A stretch of DNA of 64,000 nt from Promethearchaeota archaeon (GCA_030603385.1 JAUVXW010000001.1:186001-250000), one strand, 5' to 3'. Shown: positions 10,269 to 19,972, numbered from the stretch's first letter. Made by a program: numbers and translations. Notes: generated by a model not told the origin, from the sequence alone.

Positions 10269-10964
10269 TTGATAACAATTAAATTTGTACCCGATCCTTT
10301 AATCGAATGTGATTTGAAGAATGTTTATTATCCCTCTGATGATTCATATTTATTAATTGATTATTTTAGGAAAAAAATAAATGATGATCTATTTGATGGA
10401 ATTAAGTTAGAAGAAATTGAAAATGTATTAGATATGGGTACTGGTACAGGTATCATCGCAATTTTTTTTCAAATACTTAAATCTCTCTACCCAAAATTCA
10501 ATCCTAAAATATATGCCTCTGATATTTTAGAAGATTCAATAATTTGTGCTAAAAGAAATGAAATTCTTAATAAAAGCAAAAATAAAATTACATACTTTCA
10601 ATCTGATTTATTTAAATCTTTTCCAGAATCTTTAAGATCTAAATTTAATATTATAGTTTTTAATCCCCCCTATTTACCCTCCTCCCCATTAATAAAGGAA
10701 AATATAAATAAAAAAGGTATTGATCATAGTTGGGAGGGAGGTTATAAAGGGATTGAAATACTAATTGTTTTCCTTAAAGAACTAAAGAGATTTCTAAATT
10801 ATGAGAACGCTCATTTTGTCTATTACATAAGTTCTAGTAGGTCAGATATAGATGAGTTAGAAAAAAGAATAATTAACGTTGGATATAAGAATGAAAAACT
10901 AGAAAAAATACATATTTTCTTCGAAGATATTATTTTAAACCGATTGCAATATATTAAAGACTAA
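10269..10964 (+). CDS. HemK/Mtq2-like class I SAM methyltransferase
   Basis: YYPSDDSYLLIDYF; VLDMGTGTGIIAIFF; IVFNPPYLP (NPPY). Confidence 0.88.
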   Translation: MITIKFVPDPLIECDLKNVYYPSDDSYLLIDYFRKKINDDLFDGIKLEEIENVLDMGTGTGIIAIFFQILKSLYPKFNPKIYASDILEDSIICAKRNEILNKSKNKITYFQSDLFKSFPESLRSKFNIIVFNPPYLPSSPLIKENINKKGIDHSWEGGYKGIEILIVFLKELKRFLNYENAHFVYYISSSRSDIDELEKRIINVGYKNEKLEKIHIFFEDIILNRLQYIKD

Positions 10965-12241
10965 AAAGGTCTTCTATTTCTTCTTTTTTCTAATAGTGAA
11001 ATCCCCTCCATATGCAAAATTCTTATCAGATTATTCAACAAAAGATCAACCTCATTTGGCTTAAACACAGAACGTTTATGTGCCTCAATTTGAGGAATAG
11101 GTAATCCATAGTGTTCATTTAAACTTGATATAGGTAGTAAAATTGAAGAAATTAAATCTGCTTTTTTAGAAGCTTCTTCAATAGAATCTTTTTCATCCAT
11201 AAAAAATTCGATTCTACAAGGTGTATCATATATAGTTGTTTTAAGATAAAATGCATAAAATGAAAGTGGAAAATAATACGGAATTTCCTTTTTTATCCCG
11301 GTGTCTCTTATTTTATCGATCTCTCGTTTACAATTAAAAATACAGCTCCTTTCAGACTTTTTCAGTATTCTATTAAATAAATCGATGTCTGAGAAATATC
11401 TAATAACTTCTCTATAATTTAATTTAATAAAATCGCTCAACTTTGAATAACTTGGCTTTAATAACTGAATTGAGTCACATAAAAGATTTGATAATGCAGA
11501 TGTTCTTGTATCCTTAATTGAGCCAATTAGGATAATACCCTTTTCTTTGCAATTTGAATATAATTTGTGATATTCTTTTAATAAAATATCATATTTTATC
11601 GATATCTCAGGATCTTTAGAAAATAATAAATTTATGGGCATAATAACTATGGATCCATCAATTATTATGAGATCAATATCATTAGATTTTTTTATCATCT
11701 CATTAAGTAAATTGATTTCTAAGTATCTCATGTCCATTGAAACTTTAGCATCAACAGTACTCTCATCTCGATTAAAAAAATCCCCCTGAACAAAATAATT
11801 ATTAAACCCACTCAAATCTGGGAAATATTCAATATTTGCAACATGGTTTTCTTTAAAATAGTATTTTACAGCGATTCCTTTTAAAAATGAGAAATCCGCA
11901 TTCATGAATTTCTTTGTCACTGAGCTTCCATCAACGCTTACGATGTTTAAACCTCTTAAATTCGAAGATAATAATGATTTCTTTAGAAATTTTTCTTTAA
12001 TATAAAATCTTGGAGATTTTATAAAATCTGAAAAATCTAACTCGTCTAGATTTTTCAAGATAATCTTAGAAAATGTTTTCTTTAATTTTTCAAGCTCAAG
12101 ATATTCTTTAGCAATAATTTTTAAATCTTTTAATAAAATTTGTTCTTTTGTCAAGCCCATATTACTTCTTAATGCACTTTTACTATTAGGAAGTGTTAAT
12201 TTATCATTATTAAGATTAATGGGATTTTCTCTTATTGTCAT
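10961..12241 (-). CDS. NurA-domain nuclease-like protein
   Basis: VSVDGSSVTKKF; DLIIIDGSIV; PIPQIEAHKRSVF. Confidence 0.75.
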   Translation of the reverse strand: MTIRENPINLNNDKLTLPNSKSALRSNMGLTKEQILLKDLKIIAKEYLELEKLKKTFSKIILKNLDELDFSDFIKSPRFYIKEKFLKKSLLSSNLRGLNIVSVDGSSVTKKFMNADFSFLKGIAVKYYFKENHVANIEYFPDLSGFNNYFVQGDFFNRDESTVDAKVSMDMRYLEINLLNEMIKKSNDIDLIIIDGSIVIMPINLLFSKDPEISIKYDILLKEYHKLYSNCKEKGIILIGSIKDTRTSALSNLLCDSIQLLKPSYSKLSDFIKLNYREVIRYFSDIDLFNRILKKSERSCIFNCKREIDKIRDTGIKKEIPYYFPLSFYAFYLKTTIYDTPCRIEFFMDEKDSIEEASKKADLISSILLPISSLNEHYGLPIPQIEAHKRSVFKPNEVDLLLNNLIRILHMEGISLLEKRRNRRPF

Positions 12242-12335
12242 TACAAGAACTAAAAAATAGGGATAATAATAATAATAATGAGATATTTAATTTTTTGATT
12301 TTTTAAGGTTAAATGAAAAGCAAATTTATAATAAA

Positions 12336-12977
12336 ATGACAATACAATTAGGAGAAAACCCTTGGATTTTAATAGGGTTAATATTACTGGAGATACTCCT
12401 CGTTATTATACCTGCTTATATTTCTAGTAAAATTGAGAAAAAAACCTTTAAAAAATTATTGTTTGAAATGGGGTTTCAGAAGAATGATGATATTTTGATT
12501 AAAGTTATCGCTGGATTAAGTATTGGCGTCATATTTTTCTCATTTGGAGATTTCATTCTCATCTTTTTTCGACATATAATAATAGAAAATTTGTTTGGCA
12601 CTAGATTTATTGAAGTAGGACAAGAAGGAGTAATTAGTACTCTCCCCATCATGCCCAATATGATCCAAATAATCATTCTTGTGATACTACAAATAGTTAT
12701 AATTGGTCCTTGTGAGGAAGCCTTTTTTAGAGGATTTATCATAAAAAAAATTAATATAAAAATAAAATTAGCATATTCTGTTATAATTTCATCGATCTTT
12801 TTTGCACTCTATCACGTTCCCCCTTTTATAGTCCCTTTAACTACAACTATAACCTATTTTGGCTATTATTTTGCATTTGGCGTTTTATTAGCTTTGATTT
12901 TCATATTTTTTGAATATTCATTAATCCCTTGCTCAATATCCCATTCTTGTCTTAATATCCTTTTATTATTGGTATGA
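12336..12977 (+). CDS. CPBP family intramembrane metalloprotease
   Basis: GPCEEAFFRGFII; YHVPPF; HSCLNIL in a multi-TM protein. Confidence 0.85.
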   Translation: MTIQLGENPWILIGLILLEILLVIIPAYISSKIEKKTFKKLLFEMGFQKNDDILIKVIAGLSIGVIFFSFGDFILIFFRHIIIENLFGTRFIEVGQEGVISTLPIMPNMIQIIILVILQIVIIGPCEEAFFRGFIIKKINIKIKLAYSVIISSIFFALYHVPPFIVPLTTTITYFGYYFAFGVLLALIFIFFEYSLIPCSISHSCLNILLLLV

Positions 12978-13119
12978 TTTTTGCATAGGATGAAATATTA
13001 AATTTAAATTAAACAAAAATTAATTAATATTAGGTATATTATTTCATAAGGTTTTATTTGAGCTTTTAAAATAGTATTACTCTTAAAAGCTAAGAAAAAT
13101 TCCTGAAGCAAATCGATCG

Positions 13120-13647
13120 TTGAGGAGAATGACAGAGTACGATTATACGTTCAAATTAATGATGTTGGGTGATGCTTCAGTAGGAAAAACATCACTCACT
13201 CTTAGATATATCTCAGGATACTTCAGGCAAGACTTAAAACTGACACTAGGGGTTGATTTCTATTCTAAAACAACACTCTTTAACGATAAGAAAGTTAAAT
13301 TACAAATCTGGGACTTTGGTGGTGAAGAACGATTCAGATTTCTACTTTCTCAATATAGTAAAGGAGCAAATGGTGCATTCTTTCTTTATGATATAACAAA
13401 TCCAATGAGCCTAGAACATTTACCCGAATGGACACAAATAGTTCGAGAGAATGCGGGAGACATCCCAATATTGTTAATTGGTTCAAAAAAAGATTTAGAT
13501 GAATTTCGAGCAGTTCCGCAAGAAGATGGAATATTAGCAGCTAAAAAATACAATCTTACTTCTTTCATTGAATTATCTTCGAAAACAGGAGAAAATGTTG
13601 AGAAAGCATTTGATGTATTGACTGAGTTTCTTTTTGAAGATTATTAA
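13120..13647 (+). CDS. Rab/Ras-like small GTPase
   Basis: GDASVGKTSLTLRY (G1), WDFGGEERF (G3), GSKKDLDE (G4), SSKTGENVE (G5). Confidence 0.95.
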   Translation: MRRMTEYDYTFKLMMLGDASVGKTSLTLRYISGYFRQDLKLTLGVDFYSKTTLFNDKKVKLQIWDFGGEERFRFLLSQYSKGANGAFFLYDITNPMSLEHLPEWTQIVRENAGDIPILLIGSKKDLDEFRAVPQEDGILAAKKYNLTSFIELSSKTGENVEKAFDVLTEFLFEDY

Positions 13648-13755
13648 TATCAAAGAAGTGAAAATCTATCTTTTAAGTTTCTTGTTTTAAGTTTGAAATG
13701 CTACTTACAGATTATAATAATATAATTTAAATCTAATAAGATTAAATTGATCATT

Positions 13756-14268
13756 ATGAATGAAGAAGAACCGCCTAGACCTAAAGGAATAGATGCAAAC
13801 ACTAAAGCACCTCAAATAGATACTGTAGATATTTATGAAAACCAAATTAATTTAAGTGAACTTCTCAAGGATTATGAGGGGGTATTAATAGATTTTTTTC
13901 GAGGGAACTGGTGAAGTCATTGTAAAACCCATTTAAAATTATTAACAGAAAATTTATCTGAATTCAAAAAGCGTAACATAAAAATTATCTCAATTGCAAG
14001 TGATAGTGTAAGGCTTCTGAGAACTTTTAAAGAAGAAAATAATTTTGAAGTCGATATGGTCTCTGATCGTGGCGCAAAAATAGCTAAAGAATATGATGTT
14101 TACTGGTTTGCCCCTGGAGGAGGAAAAGAATACAAAATAAAACAAGCAGTTCCAAGCAAATTTTTAATCGATAAAGATGGTATTATTGTATGGAAATATA
14201 TCGGTAAAGATAAAACAGATAGACCTTCCATTGAAATGATGACATCAATTATTGATGAATATTTATAA
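13756..14268 (+). CDS. Peroxiredoxin/thioredoxin-fold (AhpC/TSA-like) selenoprotein; UGA (Sec) at 13912-13914
   Basis: Manual frame: MNEEEPPRPKGIDANTKAPQIDTVDIYENQINLSELLKDYEGVLIDFFRGNW-U-SHCKTHLKLLTENLSEFKKRNIKIISIASDSVRLLRTFKEENNFEVDMVSDRGAKIAKEYDVYWFAPGGGKEYKIKQAVPSKFLIDKDGIIVWKYIGKDKTDRPSIEMMTSIIDEYL. The supplied ORF 14056-14268 is only its 3' end, in the same frame. The UGA sits at the peroxidatic Cys of an RGxWCxxC motif. Confidence 0.88.
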
Positions 14269-14289
14269 AATCCTAATTAAGAATGATTC

Positions 14290-14350
14290 GTGCGTGAAAA
14301 AATGAGACGCCCGAGGACGACCTTGCAAGGGGCGGGATTTAATCTTTTTT
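14290..14350 (+). promoter_or_regulatory. Candidate SECIS-like element in the 3'UTR of the selenoprotein gene
   Basis: Locally GC-rich hairpin in AT-rich intergenic DNA: ATGA (14302-14305), CGCCC (14308-14312) pairing with GGGCG (14330-14334), then GGAT (14335-14338 region) and a T-rich strand opposite an A-rich one. Order AUGA-helix-apical loop-helix-GGAU. Confidence 0.6.
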
Positions 14351-14429
14351 ATTTTTTTTAATAATTTTCTTAGAAAATTTTTTATTTGTCATTTATTATG
14401 TATTGCTCAAAACTTAGTTTACAAAATCT

Positions 14430-16088
14430 GTGAAAATTATGTTTAATCGAGCATTTAAAAACTTCTTGACTAAGAAACCTTCAAAAGTGGATTTATATCC
14501 ATATTTATATTCAATTTCTTTTGGAGAATTAGGAAAACCTAAAGAAGAGATTAGAACTGAACCAATTAAATGTAGTAATTGTGGTGCGATCTTCACTGAT
14601 ACTGACTTAATTCAAGTAGATTCACAAAAGGGTTCTTATTATGTATGCGAATTCTGTGGGACAATTAATACAATAGACAAATCTAAGATTGAGAAAAAGC
14701 TCCCAAATGACATAGATATTATTTTAATAGAAGCGTTAAAAAAAGGACCAAAAAAAGAAGAAAAGATAACAAAAATGGATAAAACTGAGGGAGATCTTTA
14801 TATTTCTGTAATCGATATCTCTGGTAGTATGAGTGGTGCTAAAATTGAAGCTGTTAAGAAATCATTAATTCAAACTTTAAAAGATTTCAAGATTAATTCT
14901 CCTTCCACTAAATACTTATTAATCGCATTTGAGAGCTCAGTTTACTATTATTTAAAACATGATAAAAATCCTCTTAACTTTAGTGGAGATTTACTCTTTT
15001 CTTTAGAAAGAATAAAAGATCAGTTGATTAAATCAATAAAAAAGGAAAAGTTTTTAGGTTCCATAGGAGAATTCGCTGATGGTTGGATAAGAAAAGTTGA
15101 AGATCTTAGATCGATGGATATGACCGCCTTGGGGCCCGCACTATATTTTGCAATTAATTCTTTTGAATTATTCAAACATACAGGAAGAATTACATTACTA
15201 ACTGATGGATTGGCAAATCAAGGGATAGGTAATTTATCTGGTACCAGTCCTGGTGCTGAAAAATTTTATGAAAATATGGCAGAATTATGTAATCAACACA
15301 AAATTATTGTTGATGTTGTAGGAGTATCAACTTCTGGAGATAATAATGAAATGGGGTTACAAACCTTAGGAAAACTCACAGATAAGACTGGTGGAACATT
15401 ATATTTAATATCAAGTGAAGAGATGGAAGAGATCTTCTCCGAACTTAGGCAAATGAGGTATATAGGAAAAGATGTAAAGGTTAAAGTTATTGTTCCCCCA
15501 AGCATTATTATCAAGAATATTACGGGAGCATACAGTTCTAAAAGTGCTATTAAAGGTTCTGAAATAAACTTAGGGGCAATTACAGAGGATAGAGAATTAT
15601 TCTTAGAACTAGAATCCGCTAAAGAACTAGTTGAAAAAGAAGAAGTTCCTATACAACTTCAAGTAGAATACATTGATAACGATGGTCGCAAAAGAATGAG
15701 AGTTATTAATGATCGGGTAAAGGTGACTAAAGATGAAAATAAATTTAAATCTCAATATAACCAGAAATTTAACGTTATGATGAATATTCAAACTGCCGGA
15801 CGGAGTTATTACGCAGGAAAAGCTAAAGAATCAAAAGCACGATTGAGAAGTTTAAGAGATGAAATGTTGGGTGAAATGAAACATTTAAAATCAGTTAATA
15901 TGACTTTCGCGGAAAAAGATTTTACTGAGGGATTAGCTTTTCTAGACGACGAATTAGAAGAAATTGAAATGGAAGAAGTAAAGGGAACTCAAGCACCCAC
16001 ACTGAGTTTTTTGGCTGTAAAAGGTCAAAAACGAGCAAGAATGTCATCAGGTGCCCTAAAAAAGCGGATGGAAAAAAAGAAAAAATAA
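14430..16088 (+). CDS. Sec23/Sec24-like protein: zinc finger + VWA (trunk-like) + beta-sandwich-like region
   Basis: PIKCSNCGAIF...YYVCEFCGTIN zinc finger preceding a VWA domain (LYISVIDISGSMSG, DMTALGPALYFA, ITLLTDGLANQG), then KVIVPPSIIIKNITGAYSS...INLGAITEDRELFLEL. Confidence 0.65.
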   Translation: MKIMFNRAFKNFLTKKPSKVDLYPYLYSISFGELGKPKEEIRTEPIKCSNCGAIFTDTDLIQVDSQKGSYYVCEFCGTINTIDKSKIEKKLPNDIDIILIEALKKGPKKEEKITKMDKTEGDLYISVIDISGSMSGAKIEAVKKSLIQTLKDFKINSPSTKYLLIAFESSVYYYLKHDKNPLNFSGDLLFSLERIKDQLIKSIKKEKFLGSIGEFADGWIRKVEDLRSMDMTALGPALYFAINSFELFKHTGRITLLTDGLANQGIGNLSGTSPGAEKFYENMAELCNQHKIIVDVVGVSTSGDNNEMGLQTLGKLTDKTGGTLYLISSEEMEEIFSELRQMRYIGKDVKVKVIVPPSIIIKNITGAYSSKSAIKGSEINLGAITEDRELFLELESAKELVEKEEVPIQLQVEYIDNDGRKRMRVINDRVKVTKDENKFKSQYNQKFNVMMNIQTAGRSYYAGKAKESKARLRSLRDEMLGEMKHLKSVNMTFAEKDFTEGLAFLDDELEEIEMEEVKGTQAPTLSFLAVKGQKRARMSSGALKKRMEKKKK

Positions 16089-16112
16089 AAGTAGAAGTGA
16101 TTTCTCAAGCAC

Positions 16113-17141
16113 TTACTCAGAAATTTCAAGTATAGCTCTTCCTACGAATTCTCCTCTCTCCAATTCCTCAAAAACTTCATTTATCTCTGAGAGCTTCGCG
16201 GTTCTGCCTACATGAGTTTTTACTTTACCCTCTGCTGCTAACTGAACTAGTTCTCTCATTTCCTCAACAGTACCAACTAGGGACCCAATTATATGAAGTC
16301 CTTTTAATATAAAGCCAAATGGATCGACTGATATTGACCCTTCACTGAAAGCAGGTAATCCTACTGCGATTAGGACCCCCCCACGCTTGAGCAACTTCAA
16401 ACCGAGTTCAAAACCAGCTACTTTTGATGAGAATACTATGCTTGCGTTCACACCCTTGTATTTCTTGGAGATTGTCTCTATCGCTTCACTAACATCTATA
16501 GCATCATCTGCACCCATTTTTCTGATGAAATCTAATTTCTTAGGGCCTATATCGACTCCAATGACTTTATATCCAAAGGCTTTGGCTATCTGTACACCAT
16601 AATGGCCAAGTCCTCCTGCAGCTCCAATAATAGCTATCGATTTACCCATTTGAATTCCGAAGATAGTAAGTTTTTTGATTGCACTATATGCCGTTAAACC
16701 AGCACACGCTAATGGTACTTCTGTATTATCGATTTCATCAGGTAGTTTTACTAAAGCTTTCGCCCAGACAGATATATATTCACCATAAGCACCTATCAAT
16801 TGCCTTTGCTGTGAACAGAGCATAGGTTTACCAGCAAGACAATGTTCACAAGCACCACACCAGTATGCACCTGCAGTACCACCTAGACCTAATATCACTC
16901 TGTCTCCTTTCTTTACAAATCTCTCAGCACCAGGTCCTAGATCTTCTACTATTCCTATCGCTTCATGTCCCAGTGGAAATGGTGGTTTAACTACTGGCCA
17001 ATCACCATTAGAGAGATGTAAATCTGAATGACAAACACCCGCCGTAGAAATTTTAACTAAAGCCTCTTCGTGTCCTGGAGAAGGTTTAGGTATATCTTTA
17101 ATACTTATACTACCAATTTTTTCAACTATAGCTGCTCGCAT
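16113..17141 (-). CDS. Zinc-dependent medium-chain alcohol dehydrogenase
   Basis: GVCHSDLHLSNGDWP; GHEAIGIVEDLGPG; four-Cys structural Zn loop CGACEHCLAGKPMLC; GAAGGLGHYGVQIAK. Confidence 0.95.
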   Translation of the reverse strand: MRAAIVEKIGSISIKDIPKPSPGHEEALVKISTAGVCHSDLHLSNGDWPVVKPPFPLGHEAIGIVEDLGPGAERFVKKGDRVILGLGGTAGAYWCGACEHCLAGKPMLCSQQRQLIGAYGEYISVWAKALVKLPDEIDNTEVPLACAGLTAYSAIKKLTIFGIQMGKSIAIIGAAGGLGHYGVQIAKAFGYKVIGVDIGPKKLDFIRKMGADDAIDVSEAIETISKKYKGVNASIVFSSKVAGFELGLKLLKRGGVLIAVGLPAFSEGSISVDPFGFILKGLHIIGSLVGTVEEMRELVQLAAEGKVKTHVGRTAKLSEINEVFEELERGEFVGRAILEISE

Positions 17142-17287
17142 TATAATTTTTCCTTTCTCTTCTTTTTAAAAACTATAAAATATCGAATTTTTCTGTATAT
17201 TATATCTGAATATTTAATCTTTTCTTAAGTTGGTTATTTTCAAAAGTAAAAAAAAATTTTTAAATCCATATAGTACTAATTCTAATA

Positions 17288-18124
17288 CTATTGATTCTTT
17301 TCAAATATTCCTTGAATCACCTCAATTCGTCCTTCCTTGAGGTTACGGACAATATTCCTCCATTTTGTAGAAGGATCCGCGACTATGAGACCAAGACTAA
17401 TTGGTTGAGGATTTTTAGATCGAGGTTTGCTTCTCGCACGCTCGATTCCTTCAAGTATTTCTTTTGTTTCATCCTTCCATGAAAGTTCTTTAAATCCGCT
17501 ATTACTGATAAGTTGACGAAGTTCGCTAGCTGTGAAGAGAAAATTGATATCAGGATTATTTGCCCATATCACAGGGAAGTGTATAGGTGTAATCGAACCA
17601 GCGCAGATTGTGTTAAGTGCTAAACGACCCTTTGGATAGAGAACACGCTTAGATTGAGAGAGAACTCGTTCCTTGTTCTCGATGTTCATTAAGACATGTT
17701 GCATAAACACAATATCGAAGATCTCATTATCAAAAGGCATATTTAGCGCATTTCCCTGCCGAATTTCTATTTTATTACTTAATCCTACCCTATCGTTAAT
17801 AATTTCTGTGGCATTGCAATATTCTTCACAGAGTTCGAGTCCTATAATATGACATCCAAACTCAGAAGCTAATGTCCGAGCAGGACCCCCAATACCGCAC
17901 CCAATATCAAGTACTCTCATACTTTCATTAAGGCCAACGGCTCTAGCAAGTTCTATGGTTGCCGATCTTCCACGCAGATGAAGCTCCTCAATTGGAGCAA
18001 GAATATCTTGAATTAATCTTGCAGTATCTAAACCTTCACCTTCTAATATCGCGAGAATTTTCTTACCGAGATCTGACTGTCCGTATTGGGCATTTATAGC
18101 TTTTTCGTAGTTCAAACTAAACAA
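17288..18124 (-). CDS. Class I SAM-dependent methyltransferase (UbiE/sterol-methyltransferase-like)
   Basis: VLDIGCGIGGPARTLASEFGCHIIGLEL; NALNMPFDNEIFDIVFMQHVLMNI. Confidence 0.9.
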   Translation of the reverse strand: MFSLNYEKAINAQYGQSDLGKKILAILEGEGLDTARLIQDILAPIEELHLRGRSATIELARAVGLNESMRVLDIGCGIGGPARTLASEFGCHIIGLELCEEYCNATEIINDRVGLSNKIEIRQGNALNMPFDNEIFDIVFMQHVLMNIENKERVLSQSKRVLYPKGRLALNTICAGSITPIHFPVIWANNPDINFLFTASELRQLISNSGFKELSWKDETKEILEGIERARSKPRSKNPQPISLGLIVADPSTKWRNIVRNLKEGRIEVIQGIFEKNQ

Positions 18125-18137
18125 ATCCTTCTTGTTT

Positions 18138-18335
18138 GAATACTACAATATCATATCTTTAAAAAAAGTTATGTAATTAAAAAAAATAAATATATGAAAT
18201 AATGTTTCACTTATTTTTTTCTTTTGATTAAGAAAAGGCTTATTCCCATAACACCGGTAGATCTCCTCATCAAGAATAAAGATGGTAAAGAAAAGGTTTT
18301 AGAAAACTACAATACCATATTTTTAAAAAAAGTTA
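18138..18335. repeat. Imperfect direct repeat pair, about 34 bp each (18138-18172 and 18302-18335)
   Basis: gaatactacaatatcatatctttaaaaaaagttat vs gaaaactacaataccatatttttaaaaaaagttat. Confidence 0.7.
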
Positions 18336-18383
18336 TTAAAAAAAAATAGATAAAAAATTTGTATGTTAGCAACATAAAATTGG

Positions 18384-18590
18384 CTATATTAAACTAATAG
18401 CAATTTTCATGTCAGCTGCTGTTACTTTCTTTCTGCCAGAGTGTTTTGCAATGTCAAGCGCGCAACCAGTTAGACCTTTAGCATATTCTTCTAAATAATC
18501 CATTAATTTATCAACTGCAGCTCGACTTACGATTTCTGCTCCGGCTTTTTTCATTAGAGCCCTTAATGGACTCCATGCAAATGCTGCCAT
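18384..18590 (-). CDS. Archaeal histone
   Basis: 68 aa histone fold: PLRALMKKAGAEIVSRAAVDKLMDYLEEYAKGLTGCALDIAKHSGRKKVTAADMKIAI. Confidence 0.95.
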   Translation of the reverse strand: MAAFAWSPLRALMKKAGAEIVSRAAVDKLMDYLEEYAKGLTGCALDIAKHSGRKKVTAADMKIAISLI

Positions 18591-19157
18591 TTTTTTATTC
18601 CTCCACTAATTTTTAATTTAAGTTTGTTTTATTTAAAATTAAATACTTTGATAAAATTGATGTATTTATAATTCTAAATTGTTTTTTCTTGTATATAAAT
18701 GTGTTGGTTGTTTTTTTATAACCGAGCAATTTGATCAACTAGATTTAATCGACAAAAAAAAGTGGGATAGAAAAAAAACTTTTTTTTTATTAGTAAATTC
18801 CAATAATATGATCTGATCAAAATCTGAGATCATTTGGGGCACTTTATGATCTTGAACCAGTAATTTCATTATGAAATGGTCAAAATCTATAACCAAACCT
18901 CATTAGATCTTTTATGAAATAAATCTTCGAGCAAGCTAACAGCCTAAATATTCGTATAAAAATATAGTGAAGCGGAAAATCTCTCCATTACTTTTGAAAA
19001 TAAGGATAGAGATTTGTTAAACAATAGTAGAATTGCATTACGGGCGATTATAAAAGATGAAAAAGTCTATAATCTACTTTATCCAATATTGGCTCAAAAG
19101 GTCTCGAAGAGATATTAAATATAAATAAGTAAAAATATTATTAGATTAGAATAATAA

Positions 19158-19173
19158 TGTATACTAGTATACA
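19158..19173. promoter_or_regulatory. Perfect 16-bp palindrome TGTATACTAGTATACA upstream of a VapBC-like pair (candidate operator)
   Basis: Read directly; ends about 15 bp before the antitoxin start. Confidence 0.65.
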
Positions 19174-19187
19174 AAGATACAAAAAAG

Positions 19188-19472
19188 GTGATTTTCATAA
19201 GCACCATACGGATTGATAAAAAACATTTAAAATTGTTGGATAAATTGATTTCTCATTTAATATTACGAGGAAATAAAATAAGCAAGAAGGATTTTGTAGC
19301 AAAGCTGATAGAGGATGCAATGATAGCTGAAGGTCTTGAAGAAAATGAATCTTCAGATTCAATAATGGATGATCACGCATGGAAGGGATTGGAAGATGTT
19401 TTTGAGTTAGGTATTGAAGATTTATCGGAAAAAGTCGATGAATTCTTATATCAGTTAAATGAGGAAGAATAA
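19188..19472 (+). CDS. Putative antitoxin of a VapBC-type module
   Basis: 94 aa acidic protein with a ribbon-helix-helix-like N-terminus; overlaps the PIN ORF. Confidence 0.65.
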   Translation: MIFISTIRIDKKHLKLLDKLISHLILRGNKISKKDFVAKLIEDAMIAEGLEENESSDSIMDDHAWKGLEDVFELGIEDLSEKVDEFLYQLNEEE

Positions 19473-19473
19473 A

Positions 19474-19884
19474 ATGGCTGTTTTTTTAGATACAGGATTT
19501 TTATTAGCAGTTAAGAACAAAGATGATAAAAATTTCCAAATTGCACAATCTTGGATGAGGAGGTTTCTAAAAAATGAATTCGGGGAGATATTTACATCAA
19601 CATTAGTGTTTAATGAATTGGTGACCTTAGCATTGGTAAGAATAAAACGTCCTGATTTTGCGATAAATCTAGGAAATTATATTTTGAAGAGTAGAAAGAT
19701 AAAGATTATTAGTCTTACGGATGACGATTTTAAGAATTCTTGGGAGATCTTTCAAAAATATAAGGAAAAAAGATTATCTTTTACTGATAGCTCCATTTTA
19801 ATTCAGTGCAAACGTTTAAACTGCAATTTTTTAGCTACCTTTGATAAACATTTTAAAGGTTTAATACCCTCAAATTTAAATTGA
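19474..19884 (+). CDS. PIN-domain ribonuclease toxin (VapC-like)
   Basis: AVFLDTGFLLAV..D; TLVFNELVTLAL; LSFTDSSILIQCKR; LATFDKHF. Likely ATG at 19474 inside ORF 19459-19884. Confidence 0.88.
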   Translation: MAVFLDTGFLLAVKNKDDKNFQIAQSWMRRFLKNEFGEIFTSTLVFNELVTLALVRIKRPDFAINLGNYILKSRKIKIISLTDDDFKNSWEIFQKYKEKRLSFTDSSILIQCKRLNCNFLATFDKHFKGLIPSNLN

Positions 19885-19915
19885 TCTCGCTATTATTAGT
19901 AGTAGTACTTGTTTA

Positions 19916-19937
19916 GGGGGGGCAACACGGGGGAGGG
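19916..19937 (+). other. G-quadruplex-like G-tract cluster
   Basis: GGGGGGGcaacacGGGGGaGGG in the convergent intergenic region of an AT-rich genome; can supply four GGG runs. Confidence 0.5.
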
Positions 19938-19972
19938 AGATTAAATTTATAGATACGTATTACTAAAAAATA

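Noticed and set aside
18770-18795. A8-C-T9 palindrome as a terminator
   Set aside because: Simple homopolymer run in AT-rich DNA; not distinguishable from background.
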